Assembly: GCA_033032175.1 (NCBI GenBank)
Contig: CM065323.1
Span: 2,976,001 to 3,040,000, forward strand
Direction: 5' to 3'
Length of the DNA stretch: 64,000 nucleotides
DNA from: Saturnia japonica
Taxonomy: Eukaryota; Arthropoda; Insecta; Lepidoptera; Saturniidae
The position numbers and the translations under genes are program-made. Each line of letters opens with the position of its first letter. Within the stretch, counting starts at the first letter, position 1. The notes beneath the pieces are model-generated. The model saw only the letters and a program-made list of their open reading frames with translations, searched no databases and was not told the DNA's origin. Below, in pieces: positions 22,538-35,233 of this stretch.

Positions 22538-25490
22538 ATGTTAATAGTACTATCTAATTATAGGCAAATACAGCATGCACTCAGTATAAGCCAAGTACGT
22601 AATATAATCTTTACTACGTCTATTTATTTATTTCGTCTATGCAACAAGTCATTCAAATCTTTGAAAGGCCTCAATATACACAATACAAAATCACACAGGA
22701 ACTGTATTAGCCAAAACAATTCACCTATAGACATCCATCCCTTCATTCCGAGTGCGCCTACTTATGTAGCCAACGATCCAACACCTTTCCACACATATCT
22801 TAGCCATTTGAAAAATAGTATACTATGGTAAAAGAATCCCTCGAGGAGCTCGAATAACCGTTGCTACACATTTGTCACAATTAATCAAGAAATGTTACTT
22901 AACCAATTGTACTCAAGACTGGCAGAACCTATTTTTATTTTCATACAGCACACTACATATAATAAAAACTGATGAACCGAATTTATCCTTGACACAAAAG
23001 ATTAAGAATAACTGTGCTGTAAGCTCCCCGCCTTCTCCCGCACTTCTAATCAAACATGATGCCCCTCGTAATCGCAACAAATTTATTGAAAACAAAATCT
23101 GTGTCGGAGATCTTAAAGGTGCCGCTCGCCTTTTGTTCTCCAACGACGTGCTATCACCAGATACCCCTGACACCCTTCATGCCTTACGGACAAAACATCC
23201 TCCAGCTCCAGTAAACCCATATTTTGTCGACCCACCAACAGCAAGGCAAACATGCCTTCAAATTCAAAACAAAGATGTTACAGATGCAATTTTATCTTTT
23301 AAACCAGGTTCGGCTGCAGGTTTGGATGGAATCTCACCCCAACATTTGAAAGACTTAACTTCATATTCTGTGGGTGATGCAGGCGAGCAACTTGTAATTT
23401 CGATCACTAAATTAATCAACTTTATGTATTCCGGTAATGTCAATCCAGAAATTGTTTCCATTCTTTTCGGTGCGAACCTCATTGCCCTCACTAAAAAGGA
23501 CGGAGGGGTGAGACCAATTGCTGTTGGATCAACACTACGACGTCTGGCCTCCAAAATTGCTGTTCGACATATTTTACCAAAATTAAATTCGGAATTTGAA
23601 CCCGTAGTTAGGCTTCGGTGTAAAAGGAGGGTGTGAGGAAGCCGTCCATGCCCTACGCTCTTTCCTAACTTACGGACAGCCTGACTTGTTGCTCAAAATT
23701 GATGTCAAAAATGCATTCAATTCGGTAAATAGGGATACCCTGCTGACGGAAATAAAACAACATATACCTGAAATATACAATTATCTTCTTCTCAGTTACG
23801 CTAACCCAACAAAATTGTTATATCGTTCTAATGAACTGTCCTCGGCAGTAGGTTGTCAATAGGGTGATCCCCTTGGGCCTGCAATTTTTAGTTTGGCTAT
23901 AAATCCGATAATCAAAACTTTAAATTCTAAATTCAACGTTTGGTATTTGGACGACGGAACCCTAGGAGGTGATGTGGATACTGTGTTTTCGGACCTTTTT
24001 TTAATCAAAAATAAATTTGAATCCATTGGTTTAGAGCTTAATTTTAACAAATGCGAACTTTTTATAAATAACTGCGACTTAAATTTAAATGACGTAAAAC
24101 AAAAATTTAATATTTTGGCTCCAAATATTAAGATAGTAAACAGTAATTCCCTTTACTTTTTAGGTTCTCCAATTTTTGATAAATCTTTTTCTGAATTTTT
24201 GAATATTTCAATTACTAAATTCCAAAATTCTGCTGCCCGTCTCCTTGAAATTAGTCCACATTATGCACTTTGCATCTTAAAATTCTGTCTTTTCGTCCCT
24301 AAATTTAAATATGTGCTCCGTTGCTGCTCCTTTTGGAATCACCCAGATCTTTTGACACAAGTAGACGATTCAATCAAAATTACCTTAGAATCGATTCTTA
24401 ATATGCAGCTGCACGAGCAATCTTGGACCCAAGCATCCTTACCCATCCGTTATGGTGGTTTAGGGATTCGCAAAATTTCCAGTGTCGCTTTACCAGCCTT
24501 CCTATCTTCTGTCCATAGTTCAGCAAATCTCTTCATACTTTGAGATTGCTGGCTTGGAAGAAGCTAGAAACGCTTTCTTAATTGCATGCCCAGGTCAAAA
24601 TTTTCCAGTTTCTCCAAATTCACAGAGGAGCTGGGACGACATAAACTGCAAATTGATTTATGACAATTTTTTGAGCTGTAGTACGGGTTCGTCGCGTGCT
24701 AGGCTTTTGGCCGTGGGTGCGCATGAGGCCGGCTACTGGCTTCAAGCGTATCCTTCGTCAAATACAGGAACTTTTCTTGAACCTGACACGCTCCGAATCG
24801 CAACCTGTCTACGGCTTGGGGTTCCGGTCTGCGTTCCTCATAAATGTCCCTGTGGCAGTGATGTCGACAAGCTAGGACATCACGGACTGTCATGTCAAAA
24901 AAGTGCAGGCCGCTTCTCGAGATATGCCGCACTTAACGATATCATACGCCGGTCCCTTGCCACCGTCAACGTTCCAAGTTTACTTGAGCCGACTGGTATT
25001 GCAAGAGACGATGGCAAGAGACCGGACGGTATGAGTTTGGTTCCATGGAAGATGGGCCGGGTGCTAGTATGGGATGCAACCTGTTCAGACACGCTGGCCC
25101 CTTCCCATCTACTTGGAACCAGCAACAGAGCTGGTGTGGATTGTGAGGCGGCTGAAAAAGCTAAGGCATGCAAATACAGGGGTCTGGGCTCTGAATATGA
25201 TTTTGTCCCATTCCGCGTAAAGACCCTTGGCCCGTGGGGTCCTAGCGCTACAAGGCTTTTTAAGGAAATAGTAAAAAGGTTAGTCGACATCACAGGAGAC
25301 CGAAGAGCTGGCAGCTACCTCGGACAAAGAATTAGTCTAGCTATTCAAAGGGGGAACGCTGCCAGTATCTTCGGAACCTTGCCTAAAGGGACTCCTTTTC
25401 ATAATATATTTTAATCTGTAGTTATGTATGTACATGTAATAATAATTTAGAATTTATGTGTATCTAAAGCTTGTTTAAATAAATAAATAT
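22538..25490 (+). pseudogene. Non-LTR retrotransposon with zinc finger, RT, CCHC knuckle and restriction-like endonuclease (decayed)
   Basis: A nearly full-length element read in four frame segments. (1) 22538-22831: a C2H2-type finger region, LCNKSFKSLKGLNIH...H, whose first Cys appears changed to Phe. (2) 22833-23610: palm/finger RT blocks including GSAAGLDGISPQHLK and DGGVRPIAVGSTLRRLASK. (3) 23610-24540: KIDVKNAFNSVNR, then GCQ-stop-GDPLGPAIFS (TAG 23861-23863) and the catalytic box VWYLDDG. (4) 24530-25414: a CCHC knuckle (CPCG...LGHHGLSC), then RPDG...VLVWDATC, the PD...D pattern of a restriction-like endonuclease. Three frameshifts (about 22831, 23608, 24535) plus one nonsense codon. 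Order matches RLE-bearing clades (R2/R4/NeSL/Hero-like); exact clade unknown. The 3' region ends in TAAATAAATA/TA repeats, where a Helitron inserted. Confidence 0.85.
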
Positions 25491-25495
25491 ATATA

Positions 25496-26110
25496 TCTTT
25501 ACTAATATTATAAAGCTGAAGAGTTTGTTTCTTTGGTTGAACACGCTAATCTCAGGAACTACTGGTTCGATTGGAAAAAAATATTTTTGTGTTGGATAGC
25601 CCATTTATCTAGGAAGGACTTCACGCTACGATGCTATCAATGAAAAATGATGCAAAAACGGAAAAAAATTGTTCCTTTTGAGAGCTTCCATTGCGTGCGC
25701 TGCGTAAATGGTTAAAGTTAAGCAACATTCATGTGTGACACAATTGTTCCTCGAAAATTGTAAAAAAATTCCGCGATAGCATACGTCTATCTTTTATGGT
25801 TGACTCAACATAATCTTTTTTAAGGTAATATAATTTGTTCTAAAATAATGCATTATTTGCGAAGGTGTTTTTATAAATACAGTATTGATCCTTATTGAAA
25901 TAAATACAATATTAACAAGTACTTGAGTTTGAATAAAATTGCTGTTGACATCAATTAATTTCAATATCTTAGATTTCACAATTTTAAAATAACTCCGCAG
26001 CAATATGACGAAAATTTCAGCTCCTTTAAAATTGTATTATGGGTGCCTACGACCTCTATACGATTCTCTCTCTCTCTCTCTCTCTCATGTGACGCAGACG
26101 AAGACGATGA
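25496..26110 (+). mobile_element. Non-autonomous Helitron, copy 2
   Basis: Starts TCTTTACTAATATTATAAAG after an A, inserted exactly in the AT tail of the preceding retrotransposon, and runs colinear with 11849-12526 through GTTGGATAGCCCATTTATC and a (CT)n run at 26066-26087. The 3' CTAGT terminus is not preserved. Confidence 0.75.
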
Positions 26111-26542
26111 ATGTCACCTGTACCTATTACAGTATATAGGGAGAAACAACACAAAATGAATAAAAAATGAAACCCGTTACATGATAGACTAAGATCCCAC
26201 TAAAAATTATTAATTTTTAATAAATGAAAAACGTAAATCAAAAAGGAAATCTTTCGCGTAACCTTTATACACGCGTAAAGTAAAACTTCTTTATGCTATT
26301 TATAATATTTTGTTTATAGATTGTATGCGCTGATACCAGCGATTTGTTTTCTTTTCTTTTGTTTGCATGTTCATCGTAATAGGTTCTAGGTTAACGATGC
26401 AATCTGACAAGCCTTATATCAGCTGATCTACGACAGGTGGCAACTTATGTGTATTCAAAAAGTATGATAATCTAAATTTAACGCAACTGAAATCACAAGG
26501 CACCGCGAGACCGATGATAATTTTTGCAATTTACTTACCAAT
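26111..26542. other. Intergenic DNA, no gene seen
   Basis: No coding or repeat feature supported. Confidence 0.5.
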
Positions 26543-26638
26543 AGTCTGCTATTAATTACTACTCCATATCAGTCTGCTATAAATTACTACTCCCTATCAG
26601 TCCGCTATTACTTACTACTCCATATCAGTCTGCTATTA
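26543..26638 (+). repeat. 28-bp tandem repeat, 3.4 units
   Basis: Three consecutive 28-base units starting AGTCTGCTAT / AGTCTGCTAT / AGTCCGCTAT and ending CTACTCC(A/C)TATC, plus a partial fourth. Units differ at a few positions. Confidence 0.9.
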
Positions 26639-26859
26639 AGCGTCGAAAGGTTGAATTAAAATATTAAGATGTAACGCGAATTATGTTTTTTACAAAACAC
26701 TGCCTATAGGGTTGTTTAATTTGTTGAATTAAAACACACCAAAATTTAGCAAGAGTTTATTAAAAAAATGCAAAATAATAATATTTCCAAATATTGAGCC
26801 TTAATACTATCATATTTCTAGGTTTTACAATATCCAAAAATACAAAAATGACGCGCACA

Positions 26860-27100
26860 GGACGTGGGTACTTATCTATTTTCAGTTAAAAATACATACA
26901 CAGGAATATAATTATATGTTAAATCTATTGTAAAAAAGGTCCATTTGAAACTTTGTCCAAAATATTTGCTCGCTTTAAAACCGTGTCTCTTTAACCCAGA
27001 TACGAATAACGTAAAAGGATCGAAGGATTGGAAAAAATACTTGCCAATGACATAATATAACGGATAAGGTCCTCCGAGAGGTACACACAAATCTCCGTGA
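26860..27100 (-). other. Unassigned minus-strand open frame, faint P450-like N-terminus
   Basis: A 72-codon frame reads VPLGGPYPLYYVIGKYFFQS, then DPFTLFVSGLKRHG. The Pro/Gly pattern resembles the PGPxPLPxxG hinge of insect cytochromes P450, with a following LxxxxxxG segment, but there is no second exon, heme-binding or I-helix sequence nearby. It could be a stray exon, an old pseudogene piece, or chance. Confidence 0.2.
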
Positions 27101-30100
27101 CAAACTTTTTAACGTATTTTTTTACAATAGAATAGTATAACTCTATGATAATATTATATATACGAAATTAATTTTTAATTATACCTTGAAAAGAAATACA
27201 AGTTTGCACAGGTTTAAAAATTTTGTAACCGAAAAAACCGACGGAGTTAATAACATTTTTTTGGAAGGTTCACATTTCAAAATCAATTATTGTCATTTCA
27301 CAAGAACATCGATATGGAAATAATTATAGAGAGCAAAGTTATTAATAAATTCTTATGCAAGTCTTAAATTAAATATTATTTACGTTTAGAAAAAGTGAGC
27401 GTATATATATTTGAGCTATGGTGAGAATTAATAAAATCAAAAGTTAGAAGGAAGGAAATATATACTGAAAGAAATATAGGAAACACAGAATAAAGACGGT
27501 CAATTCAAAACAATATAAATAAAATTTATACCACAGGCATGATGTACAATCAAAATTATTAATAATTAATATAGAGATGTCTCATAAACAAACAGAAGTA
27601 ACAATATCTACTTTAATTGAAAAAGGTGTCGATATTATTTTTATTCAAAACGCACGCAACAAGTTATAATAAGTTAGAAATATAGGTGAACAAATACTGT
27701 AGAATGAAATTCCTGATTATTCATAGAAATAAGAGTAGTGAACATGGATTGATATAGGAGTAACGAAAGACCGAAGAACATATAAAAGAAAGTCCCGTCC
27801 GCCGCGTCTGTCCGTGTGTTTGAATGCGATAAACTCAAAAACTACCGAACGGATTTTCATACGGTTTTCACCAATAGACGGGGAGTGAATCATGAGGAAA
27901 GTTTAGGTGTATAATTCATTAAGGTTTTGCATTAATTGGCTGAAATATAACGATGATTCTTGTAGATGTCGAAAAAGTCATACCGACTTTTTAATGTGCG
28001 TCGTGTAAACCAATAGAGTTATACGTCTTACGGAATTATTTATCTTAAAAAGATCTATTAAACTGGAAGAAAGCTAGCCAAAAAGAACAGAACAACGTCT
28101 GCTAGGCTAAATAGTATGTGTATAAAGGTGTGAATACTGAGATGACAATAGAAGATAAGGAGTTAATAGAGTGGAAAAGAAAAGCAGCTTGTGCTGACCC
28201 TACTTAGGTGGAATATGGGTAAGAAAAAGAAGATTCATAGAAATACGAATAATGAATATGCATAATGACAAAATTGGAGGTTACTTCATTTTGCTTTTCT
28301 ATATAACTCATTGAATTAAAGTCGCGCAAATCACGATCATTGTAAATATTTATAACTTACTTTAAGAGATAATCTATTTTTTCCTGGGTAATGAAATTAT
28401 CAAAATACATTATGTATATATTTATTATACATTTACTAAACTAAAGCATAAACCAAATGTATGTCAAAATGAAATAATAATAATTAAGTTTAAAATTCAA
28501 ATAAATCTTAATGCAGCGTAATTCTAAATATGTTTTGATAACAGTCCAAGGAGTTTATAATTAAAAAAATCACTACTCGACTGACTAGCAAATCAGTTTA
28601 TTTAAGAAAAACAAACGCTTTTTAGCATGATGACTCGGAACGTAACATGTTCGTCCTGCTCGCACTTAACGCTTGCGAGGGAGACGGAGACCTAGCGTAT
28701 TAAAAATTCACAGGTCCTATTAATATATTATAAATATTATATTATATTATATTATTAATGATAATATTTATAAATGTTATCATTCAGTTCATTGTGCAAT
28801 TAAAATTTATGAGATTCCATTTTTAATTCTATATTTATTTATTAATTTTTTCCTAATATGATCATTATTTATATATTGTAAAAAAACAAAATAATAAACA
28901 TATAATTTATATAAACCAACTTACCTTCAATGGAGTGACAATAATTTCATGTTAGTACCCAATGATATTTTATAAATAGACACGTTATACTCTCACTACA
29001 AGCAATTTGAAAAAGTTACAAAATTTTGTTATCAGCATGTTGAAACAAAAGAGATAGCGTATGGCGATAACTCGGTTGTCAAAAAAGGATGAAAGTTTGT
29101 TCTCGCTCACATCGGTATCGAGTCGAAAGTGAACTGAGGGTAATTGCCCACCATTCAGGATGGCATGTAAAGAACGTCAATGCCGTATCTACTTATAAAA
29201 TATCATTGTATTTCACTCGGATAAATTCGCCTGATTATCATAATTTTGTAAATATAAAATTGAACATTATCTAAACTATAATAGCGAAAATACTATTTAT
29301 TACAATACATTTATTTAATTTTTATATAGACATATCGAAAGTGCAAAAAAATACATAATTTATATCCGACGACAAAATACACGAACTCTTTGGCGTTTTG
29401 AGCAAAACGTGTTGTATTTATGGCATCAAACCTAGCGGTACTAAATAAGCGATCTCACTATATTATATATAAATTATAATAATATATTGTGTAGTACAAA
29501 AAAATACTAATGTAAACTGACTCCGCAATCATTCTATGGTTTATTATTAATTATTGTTGTCCCAAAAATTTTAATTTATTTATTATAATAAAAATTATAG
29601 TTTTAAATTACAATCCGGGAGCAGACAACTTTTGTAAAAAAAGTAATATAAAAAAATAGTTTTTAATTTATCACAAAATCATGCGAAAAATCGCTGCGCG
29701 ACGTCATCATTCTATAGATAAAACTAATGCTAAAGAATCTGCAAAGTTGAGTTTACTAGAATTTCAGTTATGAAATTTCATCAGCCTCTTCAGCGTATAT
29801 TATATAATTTAAAAGCCACTATACCAACGCTTAGTAGTAATTTAGAGACGCATATTACAACTGCGGATATTCATTGATCGATGGTGACACATTTTCTGGG
29901 TGGCGTTTCACGTGACTCACAGCCAAAATGATTTAATTTTCGGAAGGAAAAAATAAATAAACAATTTATTTTTCAAACTTAAATTGATTAAGGCTTATTT
30001 TATAAATGGACCAATATTGTTAAATAATAATCTTGTTTTTAATCATCCCAGTGAACTCATGACCTATATTCAACATCACCCATATATCACACGAGGAACA

Positions 30101-31530
30101 TATATGTAAATATGACACACATATTATGCGAATGGGATTTTAAACTGAGGTATAATGTTCATTGTAAGGCAAAAATTGCGCTCAAAACTTCTACGATGAT
30201 TACGGGGTCAGTTCAAATACAATTATACAATAAAAGAATATCGATTAAATTTTTATATACGCTTTCAATTCTCTAGACAAGAATACTCTATAATATCCTT
30301 ATAAACACTAGTATCATACTATAAACGTCTTTTTTTAAACATAATCGTAAATAAATGCATTACGTTATGGCAAATTTAATGTATAGGAATGTTACTTGCA
30401 AACGTGGAAAAAATTCTGTATCGTGTGATCGGGACTTTCATCTTCTCGTTACCTTGAAACCATGGTTCCTACATGAAAATTGATATCAGATCCTTACCCC
30501 TCTATGAGTGACTGTTTAAAAGATGTTTACGTATTGATTCACTATACTGAAGATGGTATAAAGTGATTTTACAATATTTTTATTGTATATTATAATTTAA
30601 CGCTATTTGAATACAAAACAGATACCTACGTATAAAAAAAAATTAAATTGTAGAAACATTAATTTCTACCACTACAGCATCTGCATTGATACGCTACACA
30701 ATATCAAGAATGCCTGTTTGCATTTTTACGTTTCCAAATATCAAATTTTTTATTCAGGGCTGTTATTTTTTTATTAGTTTTAATTTGATATTAATGAATT
30801 TGTTACATTTATGCTTTGCTTTTATCCGTCTCCTGTATGTTTTAGAGCTTATATTATGAGGTTAGTTCATTATTTCGTCACTCTGCTCGTATCCAGTCAA
30901 GATTTCCATGTTCTTTGTTAGAGAAAGGTGACTTTCAATCCATTATTATTTGATGGATTTTCAAACCACGTATTTTTATTTTTGAAGACGCTCTTAACAG
31001 ATTTGTAAACTCCACGTCTCCACTGCAGCCGTGGCAACACCGAGTGGAGATACTTACCCGCTCAGAGACATTCTATAACATCAGCCATTATGGGCCGCGA
31101 ATTACGCTTTTGCTAAATTTTAAATTTATCGAAGCTTTATAAAATGCCCGGTATTAAATACCCAGTCACAATAGTGCAAAGTTAACGTTTAATTATTATT
31201 TTTATCGACGAAAAATTTGCCTCGTATCATTTTTGTATTCAAACAACGGTATCGTATCATCACGACGGATATCTACACTGAGGTAAGCAGAAACAATTGA
31301 AAGCAATACACAGATTCGCTTTTTTATACAGATTATAAGTATCAATACGTAATGATTCTTTTAAGACCGTTAGAAATGGTACACAAATTCGGTACACTTA
31401 ATATATGCCATATAATATGTATGTGACCTAAGCTAATGTATTCGATATGCAAAATAATTTCATAATTTTATTTTAAAATAACATAAAATAAATTAGAGAA
31501 TTTTTCGCACAGTACCAATTTCAGTGTAGT
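27101..31530. other. AT-rich intergenic DNA
   Basis: No gene recognised. 27790-27990 (GCGATAAACTCAAAAACTAC, GGTTTTCACCAATAGACGGG) looks like a dispersed repeat I have seen in insects. 28100-28240 gives a short RTE-like frame (EWKRKAACADPT) with stops. 28620-28690 is a CpG-rich island of unknown nature. Confidence 0.4.
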
Positions 31531-31537
31531 GGTCCTA

Positions 31538-32047
31538 TAGAGCAGCGATTCCTAAAGTTTGAAGACCGTTGAATTATTTTGGGCTTTAAATTATTTCAAT
31601 TTTATAAATACCATTTCTTTTGTATCATAACAATTGTAATATTGAAGTTATATTATTATTTTATTTCTATAAATTAATTTCATGAAATGAAAAATCATTT
31701 TGATCACGTCAGATAAGTGTAATTTCTAACTCGCGTACATTCTCGAAACTATTACTATTCAAAACAAATGAAAAAAATGCGATTTGAAAACACCTGGATG
31801 TATTTAAGGTTGCCTGCACACTAAAGCGGAGCGGAGCTGTGCAAATGTCAATCAATAGAAATGCACAAAAATTCAGAGATGAAATTCTATTGGTCGAAAT
31901 TTGCACAGCTCCACTCCGCTTCATTGTGCAAGCAGCCTAATTACCCTACTTTTTTCAAATCGCATTTCTTTTCATTTGTATTGTCATGTAACGAAAGTTT
32001 CTATAAAATCAAAGAGATTTGTTCAAATATTAGCAACCGCTGCTCTA
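31538..32047. mobile_element. hAT-like MITE, interrupted by a Harbinger-like MITE
   Basis: Ends are imperfect inverted repeats, TAGAGCAGCGATTCCTAAAG at left and, inverted, TAGAGCAGCGGTTGCTAATA at right, a terminus type common in hAT elements. Closer to the centre, CAAATGAAAAAAATGCGATT and its inverted partner (31955-31980) directly flank the inserted MITE at 31808-31937. No clear 8-bp duplication remains. Confidence 0.55.
31808..31937. mobile_element. Foldback MITE with GGAGC-repeat arms, Harbinger-like, copy 2
   Basis: A 130-bp relative of 10654-10800: GGTTGCCTGCACACTAAAGC at left pairs with GGCTGCTTGCACAATGAAGC inverted at right, followed by GGAGCGGAGCTGTGCAAAT arms. TAA flanks both ends (31805-31807, 31938-31940), the Harbinger-type 3-bp duplication. 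Confidence 0.8.
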
Positions 32048-32499
32048 AAGTTACGTATAAAACAATCTTAGTGTTCTTCCCCTAACATTGGTATTTTGAT
32101 TTCATGCGTTTAGTCAGACTGTTCCCTGACGACACAGAATCTTTCAAATACGAAATGATAGTATACAAATTAAAACCCTCGAGTATATTTGCCAAATTTT
32201 GTCGAACACCTTATGAGATCAAATAATATTAAATAACTCTTACATTATTATCATTTTAGTGTGTTGACTTTAAATTTAGGTTTAAATGAGATAATATCAT
32301 TTACTGAAAGTCAATATACGGTAAAAAGTAAACATATCGATACCCAATACGCATCTTATGATCGTAACTGATTTATGTATAGTTTTCAAAAAAGCAGTTT
32401 TAAACAAAATTATCAACTTCTTGTTTTTTTTTTGTTCATCATGATTCAAATATAATTTGGATAGTACTTCTTTTTAACACCCGATGCAAATATGTCTGT

Positions 32500-32690
32500 G
32501 TGTGTCTGTATGTGGCTTCCAAACGGCTGAACCGATTTTGAGTTAAGACGCTTGAAGATTATCAACTCTTTTCTTGTTGATGAATGGATGTGAGCAGAAC
32601 CTGATGCTGCAGGAAAATGTGCAACCTGCCCAACTCCTCATTTACAGTACTTATAGTAAAGGTTACGTATGGTGTTTGGGCGCTTTGGAA
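32500..32690 (-). repeat. Dispersed repeat family A, copy 3 (inverted)
   Basis: Reverse complement carries AAATGAGGAGTTGGGCAGGT, GCAGCATCAGGTTCTGCTCA, AAGAGTTGATAATCTTCAAG and CAAAATCGGTTCAGCCGTTT, matching 20505-20840. Confidence 0.7.
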
Positions 32691-32699
32691 TGGTCTCAA

Positions 32700-34355
32700 T
32701 AAATATGTTATTTGTGGCGAGGGTTTCAAAATATATTTAAAGCTTTTTCAACTCAATAATCGTGAATATTAACTAATTAATTGACGATGGTTTTATAAAT
32801 GAAATATTTATTTATTTAGAATTATAATTTTAGTCAAAAGTGGATCTATTAGTTGTAAATAAGGCTGTAAAACTCAAAAAGAGAGTGTTTTTGATATATA
32901 TTTGCGTAACGTAAGTTGTACTTTACGATTTTATTAAACTTACGACGTTATTCATATTGGGTGCCGATATACCACGACTAAAAACAGTAAAAATCACGAT
33001 AAAATTCTCGATTAATTTATAGGCAGAATTCGGATTAAATAATCGTGCACTTCGATTTTATGTTTCATTTTTAGTCGAAAATTTTTTCACACCTAAAACA
33101 ATAATAATATGAACAGAGTCATGTAGGGGCGATAAAGTTTTTGGCCAAAAAGCATAGGATTTTTTTTTTAATTCTATTATAGGCAAAACGATATGCCTAA
33201 AAATCAGTATATTTATATAATAATAAACTTAAATTATCATGTTATAAAATATCACCAAATACATACAATGACATACATATTGTATAAAGGACCTAATTTC
33301 GATGTAAACTTTAATAACTTGTTCGATTAAGATGCGGTAAATTTCAATATTTTAACTGGTATAAAATTTTCGAACCACCATTAAAACGATGATACATCTT
33401 ACATAACATAAAAAAGGTTCTGGAAATGTCTAAATTTCATATTTCATTAATATCATTTAGCCTCAAAAAGAGATATAGAAGTATTCAATATTGCAACGCA
33501 GTGCTAACAATTCAATATTCTACTGATTTTAATTCCAAGTTGTGAAAGGCTGGTATCATTATACTTTTTTATTCTCAAGACCTCAGAATGTAAGCTCTTT
33601 AAGCTTCGCACTATTTTTATAATCTTCAAACTTAGCTCTAACAAGATGATGGCTCACTTATTGGAAGTATCCAGCGAGTATTTTTGGCAATTCAAAATGC
33701 ATCTTTCTAGTTATTATTTATAATCCACATACATAAGTGTATGAATTAAAACGAAAACCACCACATGATAGAGATATCCCTCAAAAACTCCTGTTTGAAT
33801 GGTGTTGCAATTCGTAAAAAATCACAATTTACCGTTTTTGGGGTTAAGCTAAATCGCTAAACATACTAATGTTTACATTTCTTCAAAAAAAATGTAAAGA
33901 AATAAAATATGATAATTTTTTAAATGGATATTTTAAATATTATTTTTGGAAAGATCTTTAATAGCAATAAATAAATTATAGATAAAATTCATTAACTAGA
34001 AATCAACCGTGGATTCATAAAATAATAATGGAAATTTACATCGAATTTAAGTCCGCACCGTTTCTTAAATACCCGATAAAGTATCTCTCGTCTTATCAAC
34101 GATTATTATTATCTAAGTTATTAAAAAAATTTAAAATACATTTACATTACATAATATGTGACGGGGAAAATCGTATATAAAATATTGGGAGTTCATTGGG
34201 AGACCTTTTTTTATCGATTTAAATCGAATATTGTTACGTTAACGATATGTATAATCTCAATACGATAATTTACTTTAATATGGTTCTTTCGGACAAAATT
34301 ATCACATTTTAAAATATAATAAAACATGCTTTCGAATCCTCTTTTGTTAGGGACG
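32700..34355. other. AT-rich intergenic DNA, no gene seen
   Basis: No protein-like frame; no bounded repeat. Confidence 0.5.
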
Positions 34356-34359
34356 AGTT

Positions 34360-34700
34360 TATCGATAGTCGATATAGCAAACACATGAAATTTTTCTTTG
34401 CAAATCCTAAAATTGTTCATTATCGATATCCATATTACAAATATTTGTAGACTTTTTCTTGAGTACCCTATAATTATCGATGGTCTATATCGAAATAGCA
34501 ATATTTGAAAAAAAATTCTTGTACATTTTAAAATATTATCTATAGTCGATATCGATATATCAATTATCTGTGGTTCGAAAATTATCGATGCTCGGTGTCA
34601 ACATTGCAATATTTAATTTCCCTTGCATACCCTAAAATTTTCGATAGTCGATATCGATATAGCAAATATTTATAGTCTTTCTCTTGCATACCGTATAGGG
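34360..34700. repeat. Degenerate tandem array with ATCGATA/TATCGATA motifs
   Basis: About six diverged units of roughly 50-62 bases, each starting ATCGATAGTCGATAT-like and continuing AGCAAATATTTGTAGT, TTTTCTTGCATACCCTA and AAAATT (unit starts near 34360, 34420, 34476, 34539, 34585, 34643). The core contains repeated TCGATA palindromes. Confidence 0.7.
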
Positions 34701-34774
34701 TATTGGGTATATGGCTACTGGGTATTCAGACCACCAATCTGAAAATTAATTTAAAAGAATTTCAATTAATGAAT

Positions 34775-34780
34775 TTTATT
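34775..34780 (-). promoter_or_regulatory. Candidate poly(A) signal of coronin-7
   Basis: AATAAA on the minus strand about 455 bases past the coronin-7 stop. No nearer AATAAA on that strand was found, but variant signals are frequent here. Confidence 0.3.
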
Positions 34781-35233
34781 AGGGAACACTTCTAATGTTC
34801 CGCCATTTACTAAAACTATAATTTTTTAATAGACAATACACTATTAATACTTGTAGCTATTGTGCTTATGCGAACCTTTAATCTAGATTTAAAAAAATCC
34901 TCATGTTCATTAAAAGTAGTTTGAAAAATAATATCCCCACCTACATGATTATATGGAGTATTTTGAATATCGCAAGTCGAAATCTGTATATAATATTTAA
35001 TAAAACACAATTAATTTTTTCCATAACCTTATCTATAAGTCAATAAATATTTTAAAAAATTACTTCACGCAACAATATTCAACTTAGACGATTCCCTAAA
35101 CATTACACAATCATGTCAATTCTATACAAACCGACAGATTTATGGAGCCTCTCGTAAAACTAAATACCTACGTTTAGGTAAAAAACAAATTGCACTTGTA
35201 TAATATTAATAAAGCGTGTTATATTTATATACT

